From the NCBI RefSeq assembly GCF_032598905.1, contig NZ_CP122458.1, forward strand, positions 3,782,001-3,846,000: a DNA stretch of 64,000 nucleotides, written 5' to 3'. The position numbers and the translations under genes are program-made. Under the pieces are notes generated by a model that worked only from the letters and a program-made list of their open reading frames with translations, ran no database searches and was not told the DNA's origin. Positions 45,035 to 54,376 of the stretch are shown one piece after another (positions within the stretch are counted from its first letter, which is position 1; every line of letters starts with the position of its first letter). Source of the stretch: Streptomyces sp. 11x1. Lineage in GTDB: Bacteria; Actinomycetota; Actinomycetes; Streptomycetales; Streptomycetaceae.

Positions 45035-46633
45035 ATGTCCGAGCCGGTAGAGCCAGCAAGCATCGACATTCACACGACCGCGGGGAAGCTCGCGGATCTG
45101 CAGCGCCGTATCCACGAGGCGACGCACGCCGGCTCCGAGCGCGCGGTGGAGAAGCAGCACGCCAAGGGCAAGTTGACGGCCCGTGAGCGGATCGAGCTGC
45201 TCCTAGACGAGGACTCCTTCGTGGAGTTCGACGAGTTCGCCCGGCACCGCTCCACCGACTTCGGCATGGAGAACAACCGCCCCTACGGCGACGGCGTCGT
45301 CACCGGCTACGGCACGGTCGACGGCCGCCCGGTAGCCGTCTTCTCCCAGGACTTCACCGTCCTCGGCGGCTCGCTCGGCGAGGTCTTCGGCCAAAAAATC
45401 ATGAAAGCCATGGACTTCGCCCTCAAGACCGGCTGCCCGGTCATCGGCATCAACGACTCCGGCGGCGCCCGCATCCAGGAGGGCGTCATGGCCCTCGGCA
45501 TGTACGGCGAGATCTTCCGCCGCAACACCCACGCGAGCGGCGTGATCCCCCAGATCAGCCTCGTCGTCGGCCCCTGCGCGGGCGGAGCGGTGTACTCCCC
45601 CGCGATCACCGACTTCACGGTCATGGTCGACCAGACCTCGCACATGTTCATCACCGGCCCGGACGTCATCAAGACGGTCACCGGCGAGGACGTCGGCTTC
45701 GAGGAGCTCGGCGGCGCCCGCACCCACAACGCCACCTCAGGCGTCGCCCACCACATGGCCGGCGACGAAAAGGAGGCCATCGAATACGTCAAGCAGCTCC
45801 TCTCCTACCTCCCCTCGAACAACCTCAGCGAGCCCCCGGCGTTCCCCGAGCAGGCGGACCTCACCCTCACCGACGAGGACCGCGAACTCGACACCCTCGT
45901 CCCGGACAGCGCCAACCAGCCCTACGACATGCACACGGTCGTCGAACACGTCCTGGACGACGCGGAGTTCTTCGAGACCCAGGCGCTCTTCGCGCCGAAC
46001 ATCCTCACCGGCTTCGGCCGTGTCGAGGGCCACCCCGTGGGCATCGTCGCCAACCAGCCGATGCAGTTCGCCGGCTGCCTGGACATCGACGCCTCCGAGA
46101 AGGCGGCCCGCTTCGTGCGCACCTGCGACGCCTTCAACGTCCCCGTGCTGACCTTCGTCGACGTCCCCGGTTTCCTCCCGGGCGTCGGCCAGGAACACGA
46201 AGGCATCATCCGCCGCGGCGCCAAGCTCATCTACGCCTACGCCGAGGCCACCGTCCCCCTCATCACCGTCATCACCCGCAAGGCCTTCGGCGGCGCCTAC
46301 GACGTCATGGGCTCCAAGCACCTCGGCGCCGACCTCAACCTCGCCTGGCCCACCGCCCAGATCGCCGTCATGGGCGCCCAGGGCGCGGTCAACATCCTGC
46401 ACCGCCGCACCATCGCCGCCGCCCCTGACGACAAACGCGACGAGGTCCGCGCCCGTCTGATCCAGGAATACGAGGACGCCCTCCTCAACCCCTACACGGC
46501 GGCCGAGCGCGGCTACGTCGACGCCGTCATCCCGCCCTCCGAGACCCGCCGCCACCTCGTCCGCGGCCTGCGCCAACTCCGCACCAAGCGGGAATCCCTG
46601 CCCCCCAAGAAGCACGGCAACATCCCCCTGTAG
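45035..46633 (+). CDS. pccB: Propionyl-CoA carboxylase beta (carboxyltransferase) subunit
   Basis: This 532-aa subunit transfers carboxyl from carboxybiotin to propionyl-CoA (and less to acetyl-CoA), giving methylmalonyl-CoA for polyketides and odd-chain metabolism. It has the crotonase-like double domain: [33 protein letters not shown] and [12 protein letters not shown] in the first half, and [22 protein letters not shown] and [15 protein letters not shown] in the second. Asp at about residue 423 matches Asp422 of S. coelicolor PccB, which sets propionyl preference. ATG at 45035 gives the normal length. The small epsilon subunit gene follows 27 bp later. Confidence 0.94.
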   Translation: MSEPVEPASIDIHTTAGKLADLQRRIHEATHAGSERAVEKQHAKGKLTARERIELLLDEDSFVEFDEFARHRSTDFGMENNRPYGDGVVTGYGTVDGRPVAVFSQDFTVLGGSLGEVFGQKIMKAMDFALKTGCPVIGINDSGGARIQEGVMALGMYGEIFRRNTHASGVIPQISLVVGPCAGGAVYSPAITDFTVMVDQTSHMFITGPDVIKTVTGEDVGFEELGGARTHNATSGVAHHMAGDEKEAIEYVKQLLSYLPSNNLSEPPAFPEQADLTLTDEDRELDTLVPDSANQPYDMHTVVEHVLDDAEFFETQALFAPNILTGFGRVEGHPVGIVANQPMQFAGCLDIDASEKAARFVRTCDAFNVPVLTFVDVPGFLPGVGQEHEGIIRRGAKLIYAYAEATVPLITVITRKAFGGAYDVMGSKHLGADLNLAWPTAQIAVMGAQGAVNILHRRTIAAAPDDKRDEVRARLIQEYEDALLNPYTAAERGYVDAVIPPSETRRHLVRGLRQLRTKRESLPPKKHGNIPL

Positions 46634-46660
46634 CCCTCTCCAACCCCGCTGGGAGCCGAC

Positions 46661-46870
46661 ATGACCATCAAGGTCGTACGCGGAAACCCGACCCCGGAGG
46701 AGCTGGCCGCCGCCCTGGCGGTGGTCCGCGCCCGCGCCGCGGCGGCGGCCACCGAGCCGCCCGGCGCGCCCGCCCCCCGGGACTCCTGGTCCGACCCGTC
46801 CCGCATCGCCGCGCACCGCCTGCCGGCCCCGGGCCCCACCACGTGGAGCCGCACCTACTGGCCCGGCTGA
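46661..46870 (+). CDS. pccE: Acyl-CoA carboxylase epsilon subunit
   Basis: This 69-aa protein is the small epsilon subunit that strengthens the alpha-beta carboxylase complex in actinobacteria. It has the family start [23 protein letters not shown] (here [23 protein letters not shown]) and ends with the typical [21 protein letters not shown]. It lies 27 bp after pccB, preceded by GGGAG, and is surely cotranscribed with it. Confidence 0.92.
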   Translation: MTIKVVRGNPTPEELAAALAVVRARAAAAATEPPGAPAPRDSWSDPSRIAAHRLPAPGPTTWSRTYWPG

Positions 46871-46891
46871 GCGGAACCTCGCCTACCGAAT

Positions 46892-46907
46892 TGAGTACGC
46901 GTACTCA
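46892..46907. promoter_or_regulatory. 16-bp perfect palindrome TGAGTACGCGTACTCA
   Basis: A perfect 16-bp palindrome 35 bp upstream of a 42-codon membrane protein gene, in the gap after pccE. It could be an operator or part of a promoter (TTGAGT resembles a -35 box). No regulator is assigned. Confidence 0.5.
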
Positions 46908-46942
46908 GGCGCCCGGCCCGCCGGGCGGCGCACCATCGCAGC

Positions 46943-47071
46943 ATGCTCTGGTCCGACCCTGAGAACGAGCCGCCGAAGGAACTGCGCGACACGCAGGCCA
47001 TGCTTCGGCGGCTCGGCGTGCTCATGGCCTGCGCCATGCTCCTGGCGATGCTGGTCCTGGGCATCCTCTGA
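46943..47071 (+). CDS. 42-aa membrane protein
   Basis: This very short gene encodes [18 protein letters not shown], a Leu/Arg linker and one membrane helix ([18 protein letters not shown]). The acidic, Pro-rich N-terminus and single helix are what I recall for a small conserved Streptomyces protein found after pccE. It has only a weak ribosome-binding site. The upstream 16-bp palindrome suggests its own control. Function unknown. Confidence 0.6.
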   Translation: MLWSDPENEPPKELRDTQAMLRRLGVLMACAMLLAMLVLGIL

Positions 47072-47408
47072 GCACCCCGCCGTGGGGAGAGCCGCGTACG
47101 GCGAGAAGGGGGCTTGTCGGAGGGCCGCCCGCAGCGGTTGGCGCGTCAACTCGTCGAACTCTCCAGCCCACCGACTCCGCGCCGTTCCGAGGACGGACAC
47201 CCCCCGGCGCGCCCCGACCCACCCACCGTCCCCGGGCGAACCCGACGGACGGACCGCACCCCTCCAGGGGCGCGAGGAACTGCGCGACCAGCCCCCACCC
47301 ACCCGCACCCGACAACGCACCCCACTCGCCCCACTCAGCCCGCACCCGGCAACGCACCCCCCGGCCCACCCGGCCCGCCCCCGTCAACCCACGCAATACC
47401 CTGAGCGC
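47072..47408. other. Intergenic stretch before maf
   Basis: 337 bp. It contains a type A repeat at 47266-47298 and a C-rich run ahead of maf. No further gene is supported; frames that cross it read Pro/Arg-rich low-complexity sequence. Confidence 0.5.
47266..47298. repeat. Dispersed intergenic repeat, type A
   Basis: Core AGGGGCGCGAGGAACTGCGC followed by GACCAGCCCCCAC. It differs from the copy at 27243 at one core position. Confidence 0.75.
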
Positions 47409-48032
47409 ATGACCGCCCCACACACCCACCGTCGCCTGATCCTCGCCTCCCAGTCCCCCGCCCGGCTCAACCTCCTGCGCCAGGCCGGCCTCGCGCCCGA
47501 GGTGATCGTCAGTGGTGTGGACGAGGACGCCGTGTCCGCGCCCACCCCCGCCGACCTGGCCCTGGCCCTCGCCGAGGCCAAGGCCTCCGTCGTCGCCGCG
47601 AAGCCCGAGGTCAAGGGCGCCCTCGTCATCGGCTGCGACTCGGTCCTCGACCTCGACGGCGAGGCCCTCGGCAAGCCCGCCGACGCCGAGGAGGCCACCG
47701 CCCGCTGGAAGTCCATGCGCGGCCGTGCCGGCACCCTCCAGACGGGCCACTGTGTCTACGACACCACCACCGGCCGCTACACCTCCGCGACCGCCTCCAC
47801 GGTCGTCCACTTCGGCGACCCCACGGACGAGGAGATCGCCGCGTACGTGGCCTCGGGCGAACCCCTCTACGTCGCGGGGGCGTTCACGCTCGACGGCCGC
47901 TCGGCGCCGTTCATCGACGGCATCGACGGCGACCACGGGAACGTCATCGGCATCAGCCTCCCCCTGCTCCGCCGCCTGCTGGCCCGACTCGGCGTGTCCA
48001 TCACCGACCTGTGGACGCCCCGCACCGACTGA
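47409..48032 (+). CDS. maf: Maf-family nucleoside triphosphate pyrophosphatase
   Basis: This 207-aa protein hydrolyses non-canonical or modified NTPs (dTTP/UTP or m5UTP-type in the family). The signature [18 protein letters not shown] is at the N-terminus, followed by the acidic residues of the active site in [22 protein letters not shown] and [17 protein letters not shown] at 47409 gives the normal length; the longer frame from 47082 crosses a repeat and is rejected. It is a housekeeping enzyme in the cytoplasm. Confidence 0.92.
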   Translation: MTAPHTHRRLILASQSPARLNLLRQAGLAPEVIVSGVDEDAVSAPTPADLALALAEAKASVVAAKPEVKGALVIGCDSVLDLDGEALGKPADAEEATARWKSMRGRAGTLQTGHCVYDTTTGRYTSATASTVVHFGDPTDEEIAAYVASGEPLYVAGAFTLDGRSAPFIDGIDGDHGNVIGISLPLLRRLLARLGVSITDLWTPRTD

Positions 48033-48041
48033 CGCGAGCCC

Positions 48042-48605
48042 TCACGAGGCGCCGGGCGCGGCCGGAGCGGCCTGCTCCGGCCCCCCGCCCCCGGTGCTTC
48101 CGGCGCCCCCGTCGGCCCCGGACCCACCTGGCACGGCGTCAGCGACCCCGTCCTGCCGGTCGTACGTCATCAGGGTGAGCAGCACCAGCCCCAGCACCAC
48201 CATCATGAACGCGAACGCGCCCCACCCGACCAGCCCCACGGTGAGCGCCCCGAGCAGCCCGTGCACGACGGCGACGCTGATGAGCAGGATCCTGCCGAGC
48301 CCGGCGGGGGGACGGTTGCGCAGCGCCACGAGCAGCGCGACGACCCCGCAGAAGACGAAGTAGAGGCCGAAGAGGACGCCCCCGGCCTTCGTGGAGACGG
48401 ACATGGCGTCGGAATCCAGCCCGGCGAGCGACATCTTCTGCCGGTCGACGACGGTGCCGAGGAGCCACTGGACCCCGGCGATCCCGAGCCCTTCCACGAA
48501 CAGCACGATCGCCGTCAGTACCGCCACCGGTCTGCGGATCACCGGCCCCACCCACTTCCGCTCTCGCCAGTCGCTCTCGTTACCCCAGGTAGGTGTTCGA
48601 GACAT
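48042..48605 (-). CDS. Polytopic membrane protein of unknown function
   Basis: This 187-aa protein has four predicted membrane helices (VAVLTAIVLFVEGLGIAGV, VLFGLYFVFCGVVALLVAL, ILLISVAVVHGLLGALTVGL and FAFMMVVLGLVLLTLM) and a Gly/Ala/Ser-rich C-terminal tail. ATG at 48605 is used; an upstream frame to 48713 has no support. It is convergent with maf, 9 bp apart, and divergent from accA. No functional family is recognised. Confidence 0.72.
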   Translation of the reverse strand: MSRTPTWGNESDWRERKWVGPVIRRPVAVLTAIVLFVEGLGIAGVQWLLGTVVDRQKMSLAGLDSDAMSVSTKAGGVLFGLYFVFCGVVALLVALRNRPPAGLGRILLISVAVVHGLLGALTVGLVGWGAFAFMMVVLGLVLLTLMTYDRQDGVADAVPGGSGADGGAGSTGGGGPEQAAPAAPGAS

Positions 48606-48912
48606 CGCGAACGCTACTAACGGGTAAACCTCGGGACAAGGGTTCTCACGAGAGCAAAGAATCGTTGGGCCATTAGTAGGGACTCCACAAAGAAACCCAA
48701 CCGGCCGCAGCATGGCCGCACAGAGACCTTGACCACATCAGAGGGCTAGGGTTTTCGCGTGGAGTCCTGCGCCATGCTGTGCGACAAGGGATTTCGCGGG
48801 TTGAGTGAGCCTCGATGCACGCTCCGTGTGGGCAAGCTCACCATTGTGGACGGGTCGAAACGCCGTGTCGGCAGTCCCTAAACTCGGCTTGTTTCAAGGA
48901 GAGGGAGCCATC
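48606..48912. other. Upstream region of accA
   Basis: About 307 bp between divergent genes. A TAAACT that could be a -10 box lies near 48879, and an AAGGAGAGGGAG ribosome-binding run precedes the GTG start. No repeat or palindrome stands out. Confidence 0.4.
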
Positions 48913-50688
48913 GTGCGCAAGGTGTTGATCGCCAACCGAGGCGAAATCGCTGTCCGCGTCGCCCGGGCGTGCCGGGACGCCGGGATCGCGAGCGTGGCCG
49001 TGTACGCCGATCCGGACCGGGACGCGCTGCATGTGCGCGCCGCGGACGAGGCGTTCGCGTTGGGCGGTGACACTCCGGCGACCAGCTACCTGGACATGGG
49101 CAAGGTCCTCCAGGCGGCGAAGGACGCGGGCGCGGACGCGGTCCACCCGGGCTACGGGTTCCTCTCGGAGAACGCGGAGTTCGCGCAGGCGGTCCTGGAC
49201 GCGGGTCTGATCTGGATCGGCCCGCCGCCGCAGGCGATCCGTGACCTGGGTGACAAGGTGGCGGCCCGTCACATCGCCCAGCGCGCCGGTGCCCCGCTGG
49301 TCGCGGGCACCCCGGACCCGGTCTCGGGCGCCGAGGAGGTCGTGGCCTTCGCCAAGGAGCATGGGCTGCCGATCGCGATCAAGGCCGCCTTCGGCGGTGG
49401 CGGCCGCGGCCTGAAGGTCGCCCGCACCCTCGAAGAGGTCCCCGAGCTGTACGACTCCGCCGTGCGCGAGGCCGTCGCCGCCTTCGGCCGGGGCGAGTGC
49501 TTCGTGGAGCGCTACCTCGACAAGCCCCGTCACGTCGAGACCCAGTGCCTGGCGGACCAGCACGGCAACGTGGTCGTCGTCTCGACCCGTGACTGCTCGC
49601 TCCAGCGCCGCCACCAGAAACTGGTCGAGGAGGCCCCGGCCCCCTTCCTGTCCGAGGCGCAGAACGCCGAGCTGTACGCCGCCTCCAAGGCGATCCTCAA
49701 GGAGGCCGGCTACGTCGGCGCCGGCACCGTCGAGTTCCTGGTCGGCATGGACGGCACGATCTCCTTCCTGGAGGTCAACACCCGCCTCCAGGTGGAGCAC
49801 CCGGTCACCGAGGAGGTCACCGGCATCGACCTGGTCCGCGAGATGTTCCGTATCGCCGACGGCGAGGAACTCGGCTACGACGACCCGCCGATGCGCGGCC
49901 ACTCCTTCGAGTTCCGCATCAACGGCGAGGACCCGGGCCGGGGCTTCCTCCCGGCGCCCGGCACGGTCACCACGTTCACCGCACCCTCGGGCCCCGGTGT
50001 CCGCCTGGACGCGGGCGTGGAGTCCGGCAGCGTCATCGGCCCGGCCTGGGACTCCCTCCTGGCCAAGCTGATCGTCACCGGTGCCACCCGGCAGCAGGCC
50101 CTGCAGCGCGCGGCCCGCGCTCTGGACGAGTTCACCGTCGAGGGCATGGCCACCGCGATCCCCTTCCACCGCGTGGTGGTCAAGGACCCGGCGTTCGCTC
50201 CCGAACTGACCGGCTCCAGCGACCCGTTCACGGTCCACACCCGCTGGATCGAGACCGAGTTCGTCAACGACATCAAGCCCTTCGCGGCCCCCGCCGACAC
50301 CACTGAGGCCGACGACGACGCCGACCGCGAGACGATCGTGGTCGAGGTCGGCGGCAAGCGCCTGGAGGTCTCCCTCCCGGCCGCCCTGGGCATGACCCTG
50401 GCCCGCACCGGTCTCGCCGCCGGCGCGAAGCCGAAGCGCCGCGCGGCCAAGAAGTCGGGCCCGGCGGCCTCCGGCGACACCCTCGCCTCTCCGATGCAGG
50501 GCACCATCGTCAAGGTGGCCGTCGAGGAGGGCCAGGAGGTCAAGGAAGGCGACCTTATCGTCGTCCTGGAGGCCATGAAGATGGAGCAGCCCCTGAACGC
50601 CCACCGCTCCGGCACCGTCAAGGGCCTCACCGCGGAGGTCGGCGCCTCCCTCACCTCGGGCGCCCCCATCTGCGAAATCAAGGACTGA
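48913..50688 (+). CDS. accA: Acetyl/propionyl-CoA carboxylase alpha subunit (BC-BCCP)
   Basis: This 591-aa protein carboxylates its own biotin with bicarbonate and ATP, then feeds PccB or AccB-type beta subunits to make malonyl-CoA and methylmalonyl-CoA. The biotin carboxylase half has [18 protein letters not shown], the ATP-grasp loop [22 protein letters not shown] and [15 protein letters not shown]. After a linker with ADDDADRE, the C-terminal biotinyl domain carries EAMKMEQP with the biotin Lys at about residue 556. The GTG at 48913 has a strong AAGGAGAGGG site. In S. coelicolor two near-identical copies (AccA1/AccA2) exist; this position fits AccA2. Confidence 0.93.
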   Translation: MRKVLIANRGEIAVRVARACRDAGIASVAVYADPDRDALHVRAADEAFALGGDTPATSYLDMGKVLQAAKDAGADAVHPGYGFLSENAEFAQAVLDAGLIWIGPPPQAIRDLGDKVAARHIAQRAGAPLVAGTPDPVSGAEEVVAFAKEHGLPIAIKAAFGGGGRGLKVARTLEEVPELYDSAVREAVAAFGRGECFVERYLDKPRHVETQCLADQHGNVVVVSTRDCSLQRRHQKLVEEAPAPFLSEAQNAELYAASKAILKEAGYVGAGTVEFLVGMDGTISFLEVNTRLQVEHPVTEEVTGIDLVREMFRIADGEELGYDDPPMRGHSFEFRINGEDPGRGFLPAPGTVTTFTAPSGPGVRLDAGVESGSVIGPAWDSLLAKLIVTGATRQQALQRAARALDEFTVEGMATAIPFHRVVVKDPAFAPELTGSSDPFTVHTRWIETEFVNDIKPFAAPADTTEADDDADRETIVVEVGGKRLEVSLPAALGMTLARTGLAAGAKPKRRAAKKSGPAASGDTLASPMQGTIVKVAVEEGQEVKEGDLIVVLEAMKMEQPLNAHRSGTVKGLTAEVGASLTSGAPICEIKD

Positions 50689-50702
50689 CCGCCACGTGAA
50701 GC

Positions 50703-50733
50703 CCCCGCGCCCCATGTGCTTGGGGGCGCGGGG
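50703..50733 (+). terminator. Terminator of accA
   Basis: A stem CCCCGCGCCCC/GGGGCGCGGGG with a 9-nt loop, starting 14 bp after the accA stop. Confidence 0.75.
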
Positions 50734-50766
50734 AACTGCGCGAGAAGCCCCACGCACCCGCACCCG
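50703..50766. repeat. Type A repeat forming the accA terminator
   Basis: The type A core GGGGCGCGGGGAACTGCGCG at 50723-50742 pairs through its first 11 bp with CCCCGCGCCCC at 50703-50713. The result is an 11-bp stem immediately after accA. This shows a repeat unit doubling as a terminator. Confidence 0.8.
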
Positions 50767-50826
50767 CGCAACCACCTCCGTCACCCGAGCTCTTAGGCTG
50801 AGGACGCCCCCAGCAGAAGAGAGCAG

Positions 50827-51468
50827 GTGAACACCGCAGTGAGCCTCACCCCGGCCCAGCCTCCCGCAGGGACCCGGCCTCCCGCAGCAGGCCGGAGGCC
50901 CATGCGCGCGGACGCGCGTCGCAACCACGACCGCCTGCTCACGGAGGCCCGCCTCGCCTTCGCGGCCCACGGCACCGCCGCCTCGCTCGAGGACATCGCC
51001 CGCCGGGCGGACGTGGGCATCGGCACCCTGTACCGCCACTTCCCGAACCGCCAGGCCCTCCTGAGCGCGGTCTTCGAGGAAGCCGTCGCCGATCTGCTGG
51101 CCCGCGCCCAGACACACCTGCGCGCGGAACACCCCTGCTCGGCGCTCGTCGCCTGGCTGCGCGACATCATCACCCATGCGGGCGAATACCGGGGACTGGC
51201 GCAAGCCCTGATGACGGTCTCGTACGCGGACTCCCGCGCCGTGGACGAGAACCCCTCGGACCTGGCCCGGTGCTGCGCCCCGATCCGGGAGGCGGGTACG
51301 GCCCTCCTCCGGCGGGCGCAACACGCTCACGTCGTACGCGACGACGTGTCCATCGGAGATCTGCTCCAGCTCACCCACGCGATCGCGCTGGCGGCCGAGG
51401 AAACCCCGGACGACCCGGAGTTGGCCGACCGCCTGCTGACGCTCACCTTGCGCGGCCTGAAGCCGTAG
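50827..51468 (+). CDS. TetR-family transcriptional regulator
   Basis: This 213-aa regulator has an N-terminal helix-turn-helix with SLEDIARRADVGIGTLYRHFPNRQALL, a textbook TetR DNA-binding unit, and a helical C-terminal ligand domain with Cys pairs in RCCAPIREAG. The first codon is GTG at 50827, with a second GTG four codons on; about 35 disordered Pro/Ala residues precede the HTH. Its targets are not evident; neighbours are on both strands. Confidence 0.88.
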   Translation: MNTAVSLTPAQPPAGTRPPAAGRRPMRADARRNHDRLLTEARLAFAAHGTAASLEDIARRADVGIGTLYRHFPNRQALLSAVFEEAVADLLARAQTHLRAEHPCSALVAWLRDIITHAGEYRGLAQALMTVSYADSRAVDENPSDLARCCAPIREAGTALLRRAQHAHVVRDDVSIGDLLQLTHAIALAAEETPDDPELADRLLTLTLRGLKP

Positions 51469-51536
51469 CCACCGCCGGCCCGAGCCCACCCGGGCTCAGC
51501 CCGCGCTCCCCTGCCCGACGCCGCGGCTCACGCCCC

Positions 51537-52544
51537 CTACCGGCGCCGCAGATCCGCGACCCGGGCCGCCCGCTCCCGTTCTCGTTCACCGGCGGGCGGC
51601 TGGTCCCCCAGAACCGTGGCGGTGCGCAGCTGGGGCGCGGTGCCGTGGACCTGGTTGCGGCGGGGCCCCGGAAGGGGCACGTCCCGGCGCGAAGGGCGCG
51701 TCGGGACGGGATCGCCTCCCGCTCCCCCGGCGCCCGACGCCCCGGCCACGGAGATCTGCACACCCTGATCGGCCAGGGCCTGCAGCTCGGTGACCGCGCG
51801 GTCGTCGTGGCCGGACGGGTCGTCGGTGACCAGCCGGGTGATCACATCTGTCGGCACCGTCTGGAACATGGTGTCGGTGCCGAGTTTGGTGTGGTCGGCG
51901 AGCACGACGACCTCGGCGGCGGCCTGGACCAGCGCGCGGTCGACGGACGCCGACAGCATGTTGGACGTGGACAGGCCGCGTTCGGCGGTCAGTCCGCTCC
52001 CGGAGAGGAAGGCCTTGGAGACACGCAGCCCCTGGAGGGACTGCTCGGCTCCGGAACCGACCAGGGCGTAGTTGGAACCGCGCAGGGTGCCGCCGGTCAT
52101 CACGACCTCCACACGGTTGGCATGGGCCAACGCCTGGGCCACCAACAGGGAGTTGGTGACGACGGTCAGCCCGGGGACCCGCGCGAGCCGGCGCGCCAGC
52201 TCCTGCGTGGTGGTCCCCGCCCCGACCACGATGGCCTCGCCTTCTTCGACGAGGCTCGCGGCGAGATCGGCGATGGCCGTCTTCTCGGCGGTCGCGAGAT
52301 GGGATTTCTGCGGAAAGCCGGACTCCCGCGTGAACCCGCCCGGCAATACCGCACCGCCGTGTCGGCGGTCGAGGAGTCCTTCTGCCTCCAGAGCGCGCAC
52401 GTCCCGCCGTACGGTCACTTCGGAGGTCTGGACGACGCGGGCGAGCTCACGGAGCGACACGGCTCCATTGGCCCGCACCATTTCGAGGATCAATTGACGA
52501 CGTTCTGCAGCGAACACGAAACTGACAGTAACGCCAACGACCAT
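51537..52544 (-). CDS. DeoR-family regulator with long C-terminal tail
   Basis: This regulator of up to 335 aa has the DeoR helix-turn-helix (RRQLILEMVRANGAVSLRELARVVQTSEVTVRRDVRALE) followed by the sugar-phosphate sensor domain with VGAGTTTQELARRL, VTNSLLVAQAL, VMTGGTLRG and VVVLADHTKLG. After about residue 265 comes an Arg/Pro/Gly-rich tail of about 70 residues that is absent in typical 250-aa DeoR proteins. The start may be ATG 52544 or GTG 52517. Upstream, CTGCTTTCAGCAG is a small inverted repeat that may be autoregulatory. It lies 2.4 kb from the nucleoside genes, so a role in their control is possible but unproven. Confidence 0.85.
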   Translation of the reverse strand: MVVGVTVSFVFAAERRQLILEMVRANGAVSLRELARVVQTSEVTVRRDVRALEAEGLLDRRHGGAVLPGGFTRESGFPQKSHLATAEKTAIADLAASLVEEGEAIVVGAGTTTQELARRLARVPGLTVVTNSLLVAQALAHANRVEVVMTGGTLRGSNYALVGSGAEQSLQGLRVSKAFLSGSGLTAERGLSTSNMLSASVDRALVQAAAEVVVLADHTKLGTDTMFQTVPTDVITRLVTDDPSGHDDRAVTELQALADQGVQISVAGASGAGGAGGDPVPTRPSRRDVPLPGPRRNQVHGTAPQLRTATVLGDQPPAGERERERAARVADLRRR

Positions 52545-52649
52545 CTGCTTTCAGCAGTTTGCGCCGAATAGCAGAAGTTGTTCGCAGGGTGGGGCGAGAA
52601 GTGATATAGGGACCATCCCGGACGGAACCCGGCACACATCGGTCAGAAC

Positions 52650-52689
52650 GCACGGATCGCACGGTCCGAACGGACCATGCGATCCGTGC
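52650..52689 (-). terminator. Terminator after quinone reductase gene
   Basis: A 19-bp stem (52650-52668 with 52671-52689) with one mismatch and a tight AA turn, about 25 bp beyond the stop of the leftward gene at 52714. It lies between that gene and the DeoR gene start. Confidence 0.8.
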
Positions 52690-52713
52690 GGACCGTGCGA
52701 ACCCTACGGGCCG

Positions 52714-54162
52714 TCAGACCCCTCCACCCGACTTGCGTGTGTGGAGCTGGCGCGCGACCTCGGCGATCGAGCCGGACAGCGACGGGTACACGGTGAACGC
52801 GTTCGCGATCTGCTCGACCGTCAGGTTGTTGTCGACCGCGATCGAGATCGGGTGGATCAGCTCGGAGGCGCGCGGCGAGACCACCACACCGCCCACGACG
52901 ATGCCGGTGCCCGGCCGGCAGAAGATCTTGACGAAGCCGTCCCGGATGCCCTGCATCTTGGCGCGCGGGTTGCGCAGCAGCGGCAGCTTCACCCCGACGG
53001 CGTCGATGACGCCCGCGTCCAGGTCGGCCTGGGTGTAGCCGACGGTGGCGATCTCGGGGTCGGTGAAGACGTTGGACGACACGGTCTTCAGGTTCAGCGG
53101 GGCCACGGCGTCGCCGAGGAAGTGGTACATGGCGATACGGCCCTGCATGGCGGCGACGGACGCCAGGGCGAACACCCCGGTGACGTCACCGGCCGCGTAC
53201 ACGCCGGGGGCGGTGGTCCGCGACACCTTGTCGGTCCAGATGTGCCCGGACTCCTTGACCTTGACCCCGGCCTCCTCCAGCCCCATCCCGGCGCTGTTGG
53301 GGACGGCGCCGACGGCCATCAGACAGTGCGAGCCGGTGATGACGCGCCCGTCCGCGAGCGCGACCTCGACCCGGTCCCCCACCCGTTTGGCGGACTCGGC
53401 CCGGGACCGTGCCATGACGTTCATGCCGCGCCGCCGGAACACGTCCTCCAGGACGGCGGCGGCGTCCGGGTCCTCGCCCGGCAGCACCCGGTCGCGGCTG
53501 GAGACGAGGGTGACGCGCGACCCGAGCGCCTGGTAGGCGCCGGCGAACTCGGCACCGGTGACACCGGATCCGACGACGATCAGCTCTTCCGGCAGCTCGT
53601 CCAGGTCGTAGACCTGCGTCCAGTTGAGGATGCGCTCACCGTCCGGCTGCGCGTCGGGCAGTTCGCGCGGATGTCCGCCGGTGGCGATGAGCACGGCGTC
53701 GGCGGTCAGGGTCTCCTCGGACCCGTCCGCCGCCCGCACGACGACCTTGCGCGACCCGTCGAGGTCCTGCTGCCCCACGAGCCGCCCGCGCCCGCGCATG
53801 ACCCGTGCGCCGGCGCGCGTCACCGAGGCGGTGATGTCGTGCGACTGCGCCAGCGCGAGCCGCTTCACACGCCGGTTGACCTTGCCGAGGTCCACACCCA
53901 CGACACGCGCGGGCGTGTCGATGTGCGGGGTGTCGTCGGCGACGATGATCCCCAGCTCCTCATAGGAGGAGTCGAAGGTCGTCATCACCTCGGCCGTCGC
54001 GATGAGGGTCTTCGACGGCACGCAGTCGGTCAGCACCGACGCCCCGCCCAGACCGTCGCAGTCCACGACGGTCACCTCCGCGCCGAGCTGCGCGGCCACC
54101 AGCGCCGCTTCATATCCGCCGGGTCCGCCACCGATGATCACGATCCGAGTCACATGCCCCAT
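52714..54162 (-). CDS. NAD(P)H-quinone reductase of the lipoamide dehydrogenase family
   Basis: This 482-aa FAD enzyme has the pyridine nucleotide-disulfide reductase fold: FAD loop IIGGGPGGYEAALVAAQLGA, NAD loop VVGSGVTGAEFAGAYQALGS, the GDVTG FAD segment and a C-terminal dimer domain with HPISIAVDNNLTVEQIANAF. The redox-active CxxxxC is reduced to GGASVLTDCVPSKT, keeping only the second Cys, so it cannot run a normal disulfide cycle. M. tuberculosis LpdA (Rv3303c), which reduces quinones, has the same change. The ATG at 54162 is used. It probably reduces quinones in the cytoplasm. Confidence 0.87.
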   Translation of the reverse strand: MGHVTRIVIIGGGPGGYEAALVAAQLGAEVTVVDCDGLGGASVLTDCVPSKTLIATAEVMTTFDSSYEELGIIVADDTPHIDTPARVVGVDLGKVNRRVKRLALAQSHDITASVTRAGARVMRGRGRLVGQQDLDGSRKVVVRAADGSEETLTADAVLIATGGHPRELPDAQPDGERILNWTQVYDLDELPEELIVVGSGVTGAEFAGAYQALGSRVTLVSSRDRVLPGEDPDAAAVLEDVFRRRGMNVMARSRAESAKRVGDRVEVALADGRVITGSHCLMAVGAVPNSAGMGLEEAGVKVKESGHIWTDKVSRTTAPGVYAAGDVTGVFALASVAAMQGRIAMYHFLGDAVAPLNLKTVSSNVFTDPEIATVGYTQADLDAGVIDAVGVKLPLLRNPRAKMQGIRDGFVKIFCRPGTGIVVGGVVVSPRASELIHPISIAVDNNLTVEQIANAFTVYPSLSGSIAEVARQLHTRKSGGGV

Positions 54163-54236
54163 TGTCCCGTACGAGCCCGCGTATCAACGAGTCGGGGGGT
54201 ACGGGACGGGGTGATCGGCCCGCAGGGCCATCACCA

Positions 54237-54300
54237 GGGGCGCGGGGCTGTGACACATGCGGCTCCGCCGCGTGGGCGCGACCAGCCACCACACACCCGC
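54237..54300. repeat. Dispersed intergenic repeat, type B
   Basis: GGGGCGCGGGGCTGTG followed by GCGGCTCCGCCGCGTGGGCG and GACCAGCCACC. It is the closest match to the copy at 6625-6680 and lies in the divergent gap before the GGCT-like gene. Confidence 0.75.
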
Positions 54301-54376
54301 ACCCGCCGAACAACCGAACCCCCCGCCCCCTCAGGCGCCCCGGCCCCCGAGCGGAGCGCTCCCGTACCCTCTCCCC

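Noticed and set aside
46661..46870. pccE region read as a leftward gene
   Set aside because: The rightward 69-codon frame matches the epsilon subunit and follows pccB by 27 bp. The leftward frames are shadows.
48838..51489. 883-codon leftward frame opposite accA
   Set aside because: Antisense shadow of a highly conserved carboxylase. It has no family features.
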